Below, in pieces: positions 22,401 through 32,283 of a stretch of DNA of 64,000 nucleotides; the stretch's first letter is position 1; each line of letters begins with the position of its first letter. The notes beneath the pieces were generated by a model. That model had not been told where the DNA came from. It worked only from the letters and a program-made list of their open reading frames with translations, and did no database searches. Both the position numbers and the translations under genes were made by a program. Source of the stretch: Nansenia antarctica (taxonomy: Eukaryota > Chordata > Actinopteri > Argentiniformes > Microstomatidae); the NCBI GenBank assembly GCA_963989245.1, contig OZ022339.1:28777517-28841516 (forward strand), in the 5' to 3' direction.

Positions 22401-23290
22401 CCTTCATATTCAGTCATTTCTTTCCGCTTGTCAAGATTGCTAGAGACTTGGCACGCTCCTTGAATGGCAGATATGCAGATTATTTGACAGTAAATCCCTT
22501 GAGTTCAGGTCCAGTTGGCACATAACATCACATAAAAATAAAAGCAACATTCGTCTCATAATATGAGTATACAGTACACACGTACACACAATTATAATAT
22601 AATTCCAACTATATAGATGCGATTGGAAGGTGCCTGTGTGTACGTGTGTACAAGCAAGTAGGCTAACAGTAAACTGGAAATATTTAAGTATCTAAATAGA
22701 AAATAGAAAAAGGTAGCCTGGTTTCTTCAAATTGTATAGAAAAGGTATTCAATTGTCTTTTGCAAAAGGAGAACAGTTTACAAGCATGTCAGACAAGGTC
22801 TTGACAGTGAAAGCCTTCTCAGAAAAGTCCAGACAGAGAGGAAACATGAATCTTTATACACAGGTAGCAAACCCGCCCTGCGGTGAGGTCCAAACCAATC
22901 ATATTGAGGGGAGGTCACAGATGAGGAAGAGGGAGGAAGGTGATGTGGGTGAATCTGGCGCTCCCTTCCTTACGGTATAACAAATGTAAGGAAGGAGGGC
23001 TCCAGAGTGGACAAAAGCCGAGCTACCACCCTGGTGTTCCTTGACATTGTCTTGAGTTTCTAGGTGTCGAGACAGAACCTATTCTGAACTTATTCAAATG
23101 TATCTGTTGTTGGGCAAATGTAGAATTTTGAACAGAGGAAACCAGTTTTCATTGTCTACCAGACTTGGGGTAAAGTGTTAATCTGCCCAGACAGTCTGAA
23201 TGATTTAGCAATGACAGAATGTCTTATCAAACTAATAATTTTCCCTTACATAAGGCGGGCAGTAACTTAAACTGAACATGAAGCTGTGCT
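22401..23290. other. Non-coding, no feature recognised
   Basis: Unique sequence with no supported gene. Confidence 0.45.
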
Positions 23291-23296
23291 TTGTTT

Positions 23297-23452
23297 CATA
23301 TGTGACAGCAGCTGGTGAAACCGGGAACAAGTCGGCAACCGACCAAATGTTCAGATTTTTATTCAGAAAAATATATTTTTTTCTGAATAAAAGTCTGACC
23401 ATTAAATCAGCTGCTGACTTGTTCCCGGTTTCACCAGCTGCTGTCACATACA
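23297..23452. mobile_element. Near-perfect 156-bp palindrome, hairpin MITE
   Basis: Left arm from 23297 (CATATGTGACAGCAGCTGG, then TGAAACCGGGAACAAGTC) is repeated inverted at 23412-23452. The centre is itself palindromic (TTTTATTCAGAAAAATATAT and its partner TTTCTGAATAAAAGTC). The whole sequence can fold into one long hairpin. A single-arm relative lies at 21360-21450. Confidence 0.8.
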
Positions 23453-23549
23453 GGCTCCAGCGTATCACCTGTGGTATTACTACAGACGGCAGACGTTCAG
23501 TGCAAGTGAGACGGACAGGGTTCAAACCCAGGGTCATGGAGAACACAAA

Positions 23550-23618
23550 CATCCACCATCCATCGAGGTCGAGGGAGATAATAAACATCCACCATCCATC
23601 GAGGTCGAGGGAGATAAT
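23550..23618. repeat. ~34-bp tandem duplication
   Basis: Two copies of AACATCCACCATCCATCGAG continuing GTCGAGGGAGATAAT. Confidence 0.9.
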
Positions 23619-23750
23619 TGAATGTTGACATTGTGACACAGGCATGGCTACTTCATCCCGAGAGTGGCATCTCCAAATCACCTCTGTGACAGAGATGGAG
23701 TGACCCTGTGCAGTCACTATGATATAAGGAATATGATGGAACTGTCGTGT

Positions 23751-23754
<4 letters not shown>

Positions 23755-23832
<78 letters not shown>

Positions 23833-23860
23833 CGTGCATGTGTGTGTGTGTGTGTGTGTC
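23755..23860. repeat. (GT)n microsatellite
   Basis: GT run with GAGT and GCGT interruptions. Confidence 0.95.
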
Positions 23861-23976
23861 CAGGACAGGCCTCTAACTCAGCCTTCTGAGACGCAACCTC
23901 CCATGATTCACTTCTCCTGAAGGTAATTTATCAAGGTGAATTGTGTCTGTGGCGATCAGCATCACTGTGAAGTGCA

Positions 23977-23979
<3 letters not shown>

Positions 23980-24016
<37 letters not shown>
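23980..24016. repeat. (AT)n microsatellite
   Basis: About 18 AT units; cruciform-prone. Confidence 0.95.
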
Positions 24017-24018
<2 letters not shown>

Positions 24019-25559
24019 GTGATATACTAGTGTTGTGTATGTCCAGTGTTGTCTCTGAAGCTTGATTTTGTTTAGTAGTAAGCACTTTGCCTCCATAGGC
24101 ATTCTGTAGGAATCTATGATAACGGTGATACAGCTAGACAATACGACCACCAGATTATATTCTTTGGTCTGCAAAAACGTAACCTCAGAACGTAATAATT
24201 CAGAGACTGGCGTGGTGGTACGGTAAACCTACCTGTTCAGAGGAGCATCAGTGGTTCTGGGTTGTGTGGATGGGGAGTGACAGCTCCAGGGTTAGATGTC
24301 GAGAGTACAGAATGAGCGACTGATCCCTGTGCGGCTCCAGTGAGTGTGTTTCCCATGGCCAGCGCTCCGTGTCCAAACAGAGGGCAGATCACATTCACTC
24401 ATGTCAAGAGATCAAGCGGAGCGTCTCACTTTGGCTCTTCATCTTGTTTCCTGACACCTGCCGCTCACACAACGCCCGCCTCCCCTCCCTCTGCCGACCT
24501 CAGCTGCCCTTGGTGGTATGCTGAGTTCCATTATCTTCTACCGCTGTGTGGAATGTGCTTGTTCACACGTGAGTTTCCATCAGTCACTCTCCTTGTGTTT
24601 TTTACGCGATTATGTCTTGGGTCATCTGTGGGCACTGAATTAAATTGAATTGCATTAAAATAAATTAAATTGTTTCAGAATCTTGGAATCTTATTTTGTC
24701 CCTCAAGGTGGTCTGTTTTTATCATAAAAGGGAGAAGAAATGCATTGTATTCTCAAGGTAAACATTCAAATATTCATTCAAAGGGGTGCTTATTGGATTT
24801 ATTCCAGCGACCTGCTGGCCTGTCATCTCGTCACTATGAGATAAGAGTCCCCCGGTTTGTGTTTTGAAGGAGGTAAAATATTCATCTATTGTTACAAGGC
24901 GGCGGTAGTCGCGCAGCCCTTCTGGCGTAGAGTATATGTTTGGCTGCCGCTTACCTGATCACCTCCCGTAATGATATTCACAAAACCTTTGAGGATGATT
25001 TGCAAGTCAAACGTGTAACGCTACAGTAACACCACCACCACCACCACCAGCACCAGCGATATGTATGCCTCATGAGAATGTGGGTCAACCGTGAATAAAA
25101 AACTAACCGCTTCTTAATGAAAAAGTAATTACACTGTGTAACCTTCAGAGCATGTGGCAGATAATAAGCTTATACGGCGACCACAGTGAAGCCCAGCGAG
25201 GCCCAGCGAGGGAGGCAGGGAGGGAGGGAGGCAGGGGAGACGGGATGTGGGATTCGGGGCGTGGGACGTGGGACGCAGGGCAGATGGGGCAGAAGAACGG
25301 AGGAATATAAACAGAGAGAGAGAGAGGCGGGAGACGGGAGACGGGAGGATTAAATGGAGCGGTTTGTCATCCCCGAATTTGAATTTCACACCCTCTGTTA
25401 CACACCCTGGCGCATGTCTAATATCCTCCTCGCCAAGGCCACGCCAGCCAGGTGCTGCAGACGGCGTCCTCAGGGCCCTCCAATCAGGAGCCTCCCTGTG
25501 AGGGACTTCCCACCAGAGGTTGAGTGGAGTCACTCAAAAAAACACTGCAGGCATTACCC
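24017..25559. other. Non-coding with (CCA)n
   Basis: About 1.5 kb of unique sequence with a (CCA)n run at 25030-25048 and a GGGAGGCA-rich patch near 25200. No frame shows a recognisable domain. Confidence 0.5.
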
Positions 25560-25799
25560 AGCCTCTCCCTCCTCTCAGCCTCTCTCTCTCCTCTCAGCCT
25601 CCTCTCTCTCCTCTCAGCCTCCTCTCTCTCCTCTCAGCCTCCCCTCTCTCCTCTCAGCCTCCTCTCTCTCCTCTCAGCCTCCCCTCTCTGCTCTCAGCCT
25701 CCCCTCTCTCCTCTCAGCCTCCTCTCTCTCCTCTCAGCCTCCTCTCTCTCCTCTCAACCTCTCTCCTCCCAGCCTCTCAGCCTCCTCTCTCTCCTCTCA
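25560..25799. repeat. 20-bp pyrimidine minisatellite, unit CCTCCTCTCTCTCCTCTCAG
   Basis: About 11 copies. It stops exactly where the 25800 repeat begins. Confidence 0.95.
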
Positions 25800-26231
25800 C
25801 AGTGTTTCCCCTAGGTTTGCTGCCTTGGGGGGGTGGCATGGACCTTGGCATGGACCCCCCCCCCCCAGGGGGTAAGAGTCAGACCCTGCCTCATACCAGC
25901 GTCATGTCCAGGGGTGTACTTGTACATTAAGCCGCCTCACGCTACGGAAACAGGAGATAGGCTCCTGCCCTATGGGCCATTAGGCTCCAGAACCATCGGT
26001 TCTCAAGGCTACTTACTTATGTGGTCTTGACTACCTGTCCACTTTCTCACCTGGTTCTTGCTCTCTCTCTCTCTGGTGTGCCGACACCATCCTGCTCTCT
26101 CTCCTTCTCTCCCTCCCTATCCTCCTCTCTCCCTTTTGCTGTCAACCAAAAGGTAAACAAAACAGCCAGAGTATTTATAATCTGCTGTGGGCAATCCAGT
26201 CAGATAATGTCATTTTGACTTTACTCTCTCA
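25800..26231 (+). mobile_element. ~430-bp dispersed repeat, CAGTGTTTCCCCTAGG end
   Basis: Starts CAGTGTTTCCCCTAGG, then TTTGCTGCCTTGGGGGGG. The body contains ACTTGTACATTAAGCC and GGAAACAGGAGATAGGCTCC, and the end contains GTGGGCAATCCAGTCAGAT. An inverted copy lies at 33060-33458 and a partial copy at 58863-58975. The CAGTGTTT end suggests a hAT-type element. It begins directly after the pyrimidine minisatellite; no clear TSD was found. Confidence 0.65.
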
Positions 26232-26462
26232 CAGGGGCGGATTTAGGATTGCGCGCCGGAAAAATTTGCCTTCAACCTTCAACTTACCACCACCTTAAAG
26301 CGGACAAAAGGCACTGGAGAACACATATACATTCACACCCTTTAATGAAGCAAACTAATTGTGGTGGTTCTGGGCACAGAGGGAGGTCAGCACACGTAGC
26401 TCCCCCTGCAGGCCAGAACGCGCCATTGGATAGCAGCTGATCTGTATTACAAAATAGACAGT

Positions 26463-26493
<31 letters not shown>

Positions 26494-26609
26494 TCAGTCA
26501 CCATCATTTATATTTGTATAGAATTACATAATTGATGGGCTGAGGCTAGTTATGTTACAGTATGTATATCAGGGCAGACTCTGTGCTCACCACTTATATT
26601 GTATTTAGA
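26232..26609. other. Non-coding; hAT-like end at 26232
   Basis: CAGGGGCGGATTTAGG resembles a hAT terminus but no partner end was found. A ~30-bp stretch near 26395-26425 matches, inverted, part of the presumed LTR at 39950-39977 (GGCGCGTTCTGGCCTGCAG). Confidence 0.4.
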
Positions 26610-27150
26610 CCCTAGCTCCAGTCCTAACCCTAGCTCCAGCCTTAACCCTAGCTCCAGTCCTAACCCTAGCTCCAGCCCTAACCCTAGCTCCAGGCCTAAC
26701 CCTAGGTCCAGCCTTAACCCTAGCTCCAGCCCTAACCCTAGCTCCAGCCTTAACCCTAGCTCCAGCCCTAACCCTAGCTCCAGCCTTAACCCTAGCTCCA
26801 GCCTTAACCCTAGGTCCAGCCTTAACCCTAGCTCCAGGCCTAACCCTAGCTCCAGCCCAAACCCTAGCTCCAGCCCTAACCCTAGCTCCAGTCCTAACCC
26901 TAGCTCCAGTCCTAACCCTAGCTCCAGTCCTAACCCTAGCTCCAGTCCTAACCCTAGCTCCAGTCCTAACCCTAGCTCCAGTCCTAACCCTATCTCCAGT
27001 CCTAACCCTAGCTCCAGTCCTAACCCTAGCTCTGGTCCTAACCCTAGTTCCAGTCCTAACCCTAGCTCCAGCCTTAACCCTAGCTCTAGTACTAACCCTA
27101 GTTCCAGCCCTAACCCTAGCTCCAGCTCTAACCATAGCTCCAGCCTCCCC
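26610..27150. repeat. 18-bp telomere-like minisatellite, unit CCTAACCCTAGCTCCAGT
   Basis: About 29 units. Each contains CCTAACCCTA, a telomeric hexamer-and-a-half, plus GCTCCAGY. Third-base variation (AGT/AGC, TTAACC/CTAACC) is scattered. The 18-bp period keeps frames open (SSSPNP repeats on +); not a gene. Confidence 0.95.
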
Positions 27151-27612
27151 CTCTCCCTCCTCCCAGCCTCTCAGCCTCCTTTCAGCCTCTCTCCTCTGTC
27201 CCTCCTCCCAGCCTCCTCTCAGCCTCCTCTCAGCCAATTCAGCCCCTCTCCCTCCTCTCTCCCTCCTCTCAGCCTCTCTCCCTCCCCTCAGCCTCCTCTC
27301 AGCCTCTCTCCCTCCTCCCAGCCGTTCAGCCTCTCCCTCCTCTCAGCCTCCTCTCTCTCCTCTCCCTCCTCTCAGCCTCTCAGCCTCTCTCCCTCCTCTC
27401 AGCCTCCTCTCCCTCCTCCCAGCCTCCTCTCCCTCCTCTCAGCCTCCTCTCCCTCCTCTCAGCCTCCTCCCCCTCCTCTCTCCCTCCTCTCTCCCTCCTC
27501 CCAGTCTCCCCTCCCTCCTCTCCCTCCTGTCCCTCCTCTCCCTCCTCTCTCCCTCCTCTCTCCCTCCTCTCTCCCTCCTCCCAGCCTCCCCTCCCTCCTC
27601 TCCCTCCTGTCA
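27151..27612. repeat. Pyrimidine minisatellite, CCTCCTCTCAG/CCTCCTCTCTC
   Basis: Directly continues from the telomere-like array; same sequence style as 25560-25799. Confidence 0.9.
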
Positions 27613-27737
27613 GGCTGCTGCACTCATTGAATTCAGTTGGAATTATTATCACGGAGGAGCTTAAGGCGGTGCCGCCACAGATCGGTACTCGCAGGGAATC
27701 CTAATGCACACAGTCATTATATGGTCTAAAAACACAT

Positions 27738-27875
27738 GCGCGTGCACACGACACACACACACAGACAACATGTAGACACTCACACACACACACACACACA
27801 CTCACACATACATATAGAAACAAGTTGTTTTTCTGTCAGCGTGCGTGTTGGTAGCTCTCAGGCCAGAGTGTGTGT

Positions 27876-27954
<79 letters not shown>

Positions 27955-28317
27955 TGTGTGTGTGTTAAGCACCATACTGGCTCTGGGAGGTCAAACAGCG
28001 AGACCGGGATTTACACTTCCATCTGCCAGGTCACTAGTCTATTAACCTGAAGAACGCAGAGGATGTACCCCCTATTACCTCACACACACACACACATACA
28101 CACACACGCACGCACACGCACACTATGCGCTCACGTGCACACACACATTGATTTTTGCTATTTTTTTTTCCCCTCAAGGAAATCAATAATCAATCTTCGT
28201 CTTCACACACACACACACACACACACCCATACAGACACACACACACACACGTGCGTGCGCACACACACACACACACACACACACAAGCACACACACACAC
28301 ACACTCACACGTGTGCG
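27738..28317. repeat. Cluster of CA and GT microsatellites
   Basis: CA runs at about 27750-27808, GT at 27869-27965, CA at 28081-28125 and CA at 28205-28315. Spacers are short unique segments. Opposite strands at 27750-27808 and 27869-27965 could pair. Confidence 0.9.
28165..28208. repeat. SINE/LINE-type tail, first of two copies
   Basis: TTTCCCCTCAAGGAAATCAA followed by TAATCAATCTTCGTCTTCAC is repeated without change at about 28501-28542, each time running into CA repeats. Confidence 0.8.
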
Positions 28318-28535
28318 CGCGTCAGCAATCGATAAGTCTCTGGTTCGATCCCCACCCCTGGGGGGAGTTAGATGTAAGCTGATGACTGGAGGGTGGCTGG
28401 CATCATGTCTGAGGTGTCCTACCTCTGCCGTTGTGCCCTTGAGCAAGGTAACTAACCCCTAACTGGGGGGTTGGGGGCAGGGGGGGTGCAAGAAAAAGAA
28501 TTTCCCCTCAAGGAAATCAATAATCAATCTTCGTC
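28318..28535 (+). mobile_element. tRNA-derived SINE with CCCTTGAGCAAGG core
   Basis: The head is mutated into the CA array (AGCAATCGATAAGTCTC). B box TGGTTCGATCCCC at 28340-28352, core GTGCCCTTGAGCAAGGTAAC, tail AGAATTTCCCCTCAAGGAAA. Relative of 19441-19625. Confidence 0.75.

Positions 28536-28539
<4 letters not shown>

Positions 28540-28608
<69 letters not shown>
28540..28608. repeat. (CA)n microsatellite at SINE tail
   Basis: CA run with one TACAGA interruption. Confidence 0.95.
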
Positions 28609-28609
<1 letters not shown>

Positions 28610-28971
28610 TTGTCCTTGGAAATTGGAAAGTGAAGTTGTGTTCATCTGCATGAGCTGCTTTCTTCTTGTCCACACGTACACAGGGATTTATTTTTATGTC
28701 CTTCATTCTCAAAAAAAGTCTGATCTACACGAGCACTGTTATAGAAAATATCTCCATCCACAAGAGAACACAAAACCGATTTAAAACGCTCATAAGCATG
28801 CCAGGCCAGTAGGTGTCGATAAAAGGTTATGTCGAACACCACAGAAGAACCTTAGGAGCATACGAAATGTCGCCTCTGGATGATGTGAACAAAGGGGATG
28901 ACGGCGTACACTCTGACGTCACAAGCCAAAAACCTGACCTACACATCAACACTGAAAACAGAGTTTCTGAA
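28609..28971. other. Non-coding, no feature recognised
   Basis: Unique sequence; no gene recognised. Confidence 0.4.
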
Positions 28972-29050
28972 TAATAATAATAATAATAATAACAATAATA
29001 ATAATAATACATTAGACTTATATAGCGCTTTTCTAGACACTCAAAGACAG
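28972..29050 (-). mobile_element. LINE/SINE 3' tail ending in (ATT)n
   Basis: The minus strand ends TGAGTGTCTAGAAAAGCGCT, then ATATAAGTCTAATGT and (ATT)n. The same tail occurs at 51035-51120 (-) and 62500-62600 (+). Confidence 0.7.
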
Positions 29051-29279
29051 TTGAATGTCTTCACCCTGGAAGTAGTAGTTCCAAAAGGTTTGTTTTCAGT
29101 GAGCTAAAATGCAGTTGAAAGGCCAAAACACATAGAAAAAGCTATGTTTAAAAAAAATACCTGTGTACGTGTGGACGAGGCCCTAGTGAAGTCGTTTCTC
29201 TGCTGTTCCTCAGGATGACAGGTTGATTAGAACTGCTGAAGGTCATTCTGGGGTCTCACCTTGGCTAGAAATTGACTGG

Positions 29280-29522
29280 TAAATGGACTGCACTTATATA
29301 GCACCTTTACACAAAGCACTTTCCAATGACCTCTCATTCACCCATTCACACACACATTCACACACCAATGGCTGCAAGCTACCATGCAAGGCGCCGTGCT
29401 CAGAGCTCATTGGGGTTCAATGTCTTGCCCAAGGACACCTCGACATATGGAGCTAGGGATCGAACCCCTGACCTTGCGATCATTAGACGCCGGCTCTACC
29501 TTCTGAGCTACAGCCGCCCCAC
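29280..29522 (-). mobile_element. tRNA-derived SINE, GGCTCAGGAGGTAGAGCC family
   Basis: Minus strand: GGGGCGGCTGTAGCTCAGAAG, GTAGAGCCGGCGTCTAATG, B box GGTTCGATCCC, then CTTGGGCAAGACATTG and a tail AAGGTGCTATATAAGTGCAG. Best-preserved head with 47697-47958. Confidence 0.85.
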
Positions 29523-29621
29523 CTCTGATGGTTAGAGGGAAAACTGAAGTATCCAGACATGACCATACTACTGTGGATGAATGTTGTTTTTCAATATCTT
29601 TTTTTGATTATTTATATTTGT

Positions 29622-30388
29622 AGTAGAATTGTCTTTGTAGTTCTGATGGCTAGTCTGATGGTGTTTGTAGTTCTGATGGCTAGTCTGATGGTGTTTGTAG
29701 TTCTCATGGCTAGTCTGATGGTGTTTGTAGTTCTGATGGCTAGTCTGATGGTGTTTGTAGTTCTCATGGCTAGTCTGATGGTCTGTATAGTTCTGATGGC
29801 TAGTCTGATGGTGTTTGTAGTTCTCATGGCTAGTCTGATGGTCTGTGTAGTTCTGATGGCTAGTCTGATGGTGTTTGTAGTTATCATGGCTAGTCTGATG
29901 ATGTTTGTAGTTCTGATGGCTAGTCTGATGGTCTTTGTAGTTCTGATGGCTAGTCTGATGGTGTTTGTAGTTCTCATGGCTAGTCTGATGGTGTTTGTAG
30001 TTCTGATGGCTAGTCTGATGGTGTTTGTAGTTCTCATGGCTAGTCTGATGGTGTTTGTAGTTCTCATGGCTAGTCTGATGGTCTGTATAGTTCTGATGGC
30101 TAGTCTGATGGTCTTTGTAGTTCTCGTGGCTAGTCTGATGGTCTGTGTAGTTCTGATGGCTAGTCTGATGGTGTTTGTAGTTATCATGGCTAGTCTGATG
30201 ATGTTTGTAGTTCTGATGGCTAGTCTGATGGTCTTTGTAGTTCTGATGGCTAGTCTGATGGTGTTTGTAGTTCTCATGGCTAGTCTGATGGTGTTTGTAG
30301 TTCTGCTGGCTAGTCTGATGGTGTTTGTAGTTCTCATGGCTAGTCTGATGGTCTTTGTAGTTCTCATGGCTAGTCTGATGGTCTGTGT
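29622..30388. repeat. 30-bp minisatellite, left part
   Basis: About 25 copies of GTTTGTAGTTCTGATGGCTA followed by GTCTGATGGT. Variants: TTCTCATGG, TTATCATGG, GGTCTGT, GATGATG. A ten-unit (300-bp) block at about 29761-30060 is repeated at 30061-30360 with only a few changes, so a higher-order repeat exists. Period 30 keeps both strands open (VFVVLMASLM repeats on +); not a membrane protein gene. Confidence 0.95.
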
Positions 30389-30986
30389 CAGCGTTTCCCA
30401 AACTGTGGGGCGCGCCCCCCTGGTGGGGCGCGGGGGTACTGCAGGGGGGGCGCAGAAATAAAAAATAAAATAAAAATAAAAATAAAAAACTGTGGGAATA
30501 CTGCTGCCTTTTGCAACATCGTACCTGTGTGAGATAGGCTTTTCTGCTGTTGCTGCTATCAAAAGCAAATACAGGTCGAAGTTGACCATTGAGAATGAAC
30601 TGAGAGTGGCAGTCTCAAAACAACAACCCCGCTTTGAGAAGATTTGCAAGGCAAAGCAAGCACACACAAGTCATTGATCGTAATTGTGATAGGAATGTGT
30701 AGAGTAAGAATAGTGATGCAGTAGAAATTAGTTAATGTTGATATGTTGAATATTTCAGTGGCACAGGATCATTTGCCAAGCACTTATGTTCCTTTTCAAC
30801 CCATAATAAAATATAAAACTATAGTTGGATATATGTGTCTTGTTATTATTAGAAGAGAAAATGTAATGTTTGTACAACTTTATACAATTAATTATATCAA
30901 TCTAGGTGGGGACCGGGTTAGGGGGGGCTCGAAAATATTTCCAATTACCCAAGGGGGGCCTGATTGAAAAAGTTTGGGAACCGCTG
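30389..30986 (+). mobile_element. hAT transposon (ZBED5-like), 598 bp, inside the minisatellite
   Basis: Begins CAGCGTTTCCCAAACTGTGG and ends AGTTTGGGAACCGCTG; the inverted ends match over about 18 bp. A perfect 8-bp TSD GTCTGTGT lies at 30381-30388 and 30987-30994, both being part of the 30-bp unit. The element carries only the C-terminal transposase piece (30492-30677). It is an internally deleted, non-autonomous copy. Confidence 0.95.
30492..30677 (+). pseudogene. hAT transposase C-terminal dimerisation (hATC) fragment
   Basis: A 61-codon frame reading LLPFATSYLCEIGFSAVAAI, then KSKYRSKLTIENELRVAVS and QPRFEKICKAKQAHTSH. This is the C-terminus of ZBED5/FAM200-like hAT transposases (FATSYLCE.GFSA, K.K.R..L, L......QPR...L...KQ.H.SH). 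The BED finger and RNase-H-like catalytic region are absent, removed by an internal deletion between the left end and an A-rich stretch at 30457-30488. The Met at 30492 is incidental. In intact relatives this domain dimerises the transposase. Confidence 0.88.
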
Positions 30987-31564
30987 GTCTGTGTAGTTCT
31001 GATGACTAGTCTGATGGTGTTTGTAGTTCTGATGACTAGTCTGATGGTGTTTGTAGTTCTCATGGCTAGTCTGATGGTGTTTGTAGTTCTGATGACTAGT
31101 CTGATGGTCTGTGTAGTTCTGATGGCTAGTCTGATGGTGTTTGTAGTTATCATGGCTAGTCTGATGATGTTTGTAGTTATCATGGCTAGTCTGATGGTGT
31201 TTGTAGTTATCATGGCTAGTCTGATGATGTTTGTAGTTCTGATGGCTAGTCTGATGGTGTTTGTAGTTCTGATGGCTAGTCTGATGGTCTGTGTAGTTCT
31301 GATGGCTAGTCTGATGGTGTTTGTAGTTCTGATGGCTAGTCTGATGGTGTTTGTAGTTCTGATGACTAGTCTGATGGTCTGTGTAGTTCTGATGGCTAGT
31401 CTGATGGTGTTTGTAGTTCTGATGACTAGTCTGATGGTGTTTGTAGTTCTGATGGCTAGTCTGATGGTGTTTGTAGTTCTGATGACTAGTCTGATGGTGT
31501 TTGTAGTTCTGATGGCTAGTCTGATGGTCTGTGTAGTTCTGATGGCTAGTCTGATGGTGTTGGG
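30987..31564. repeat. 30-bp minisatellite, right part
   Basis: About 19 units of the same 30-bp repeat resume directly after the hAT. The variant GATGACTAG appears several times here and never in the left part, so the two halves have diverged or amplified separately since insertion. Confidence 0.95.
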
Positions 31565-32194
31565 CGTTGGGTCCTCTGTAGCAGACTTAGATGTAAAAAG
31601 TATTTGAATGTTTTCAAACTTTACTTACTTACTTTGAGCTTTCGCTTGAGCCTGCCTGGGAGTGCAAGAGGACAGAGTTTTGCAATTATGGGACTATTCC
31701 ATTGGCTCCATTACGCCAGGCAAACTTAATCAAGGACGGCAAACCATTGGGAATGATTTCAAATACTGTTTGAACAGTTTTAAGGTCTGCTCTGTAGTTT
31801 AGAATGACTTCTGCTCATCCTTCTCAGTGTGTTCACCATCTGAACTTCTGTCAACAAAGTTTTCCGGTCTGTGAGATTGGATTTTTCGTATTTTATCGAT
31901 GTCTGCTGAAAAAAAACTGCTCTTGTGAAGAAGACGTGAAAAAAATCAGTAATTGCCGTGTGGGCAGAATAAATCTGCAGAGACATTTTAACACCAAAAC
32001 AAACAATGACATTGGGGAAATCGAGTGGAAAGATAGTGCTGTTAAAAAACCCTCTAATAGCTTTGATCTGATGCGCTTACGAGATGGAGGTAAAGACACA
32101 AACAATGTTCCCACTGGAATAGAGACATCGATAAAGCTCTCTCCTCGCTTGGTCTGCGGCTCCACAGAATCATTACAACACTACAACTGATGTA
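31565..32194. other. Non-coding; weak BED-finger-like frame
   Basis: The 128-codon frame at 31804-32190 contains NCRVGRINLQRHFNTK, faintly like the NLxRHFxTKH end of BED-type fingers in hAT-derived proteins, but the Cys pair spacing is not convincing. Treat as unassigned. Confidence 0.3.
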
Positions 32195-32283
32195 TGTGTG
32201 TATGTGTGTGTGTGTGTGTGTATGTATGTGTGTATGTATGTACTGTATGTGTGTGTGTGTGTGTATATATTTATGTGTGTATG
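32195..32283. repeat. TG/TATG microsatellite, left block
   Basis: Compound (TG)n(TATG)n with GTATGTATGTACTGTATGTG. The same signature recurs at 33573-33624 and 35014-35130. Confidence 0.95.

Noticed and set aside
24340..24648. 102-codon frame as a host gene
   Set aside because: No recognisable motif and no supporting context.
26610..27150. True telomere or chromosome end
   Set aside because: Period is 18 bp with non-telomeric GCTCCAGY, and unique sequence continues on both sides.
26599..27630. 343-codon Ser/Pro/Asn repeat protein
   Set aside because: 18-bp telomere-like minisatellite running into CT repeats.
29559..30461. 300-residue hydrophobic repeat protein (VFVVLMASLM)
   Set aside because: 30-bp minisatellite artefact; the opposite strand is equally open, and the array is cut by a transposon.
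30492..30677. Domesticated ZBED5-like host gene exon
   Set aside because: It sits inside a hAT element with TIRs and TSD and lacks all other domains.
29622..31564. CRISPR-like array (regular 30-bp repeats)
   Set aside because: Units are directly contiguous without spacers, and the DNA is vertebrate.
31804..32190. BED-finger protein
   Set aside because: Only a vague NLQRHFNTK similarity; Cys/His spacing not right.
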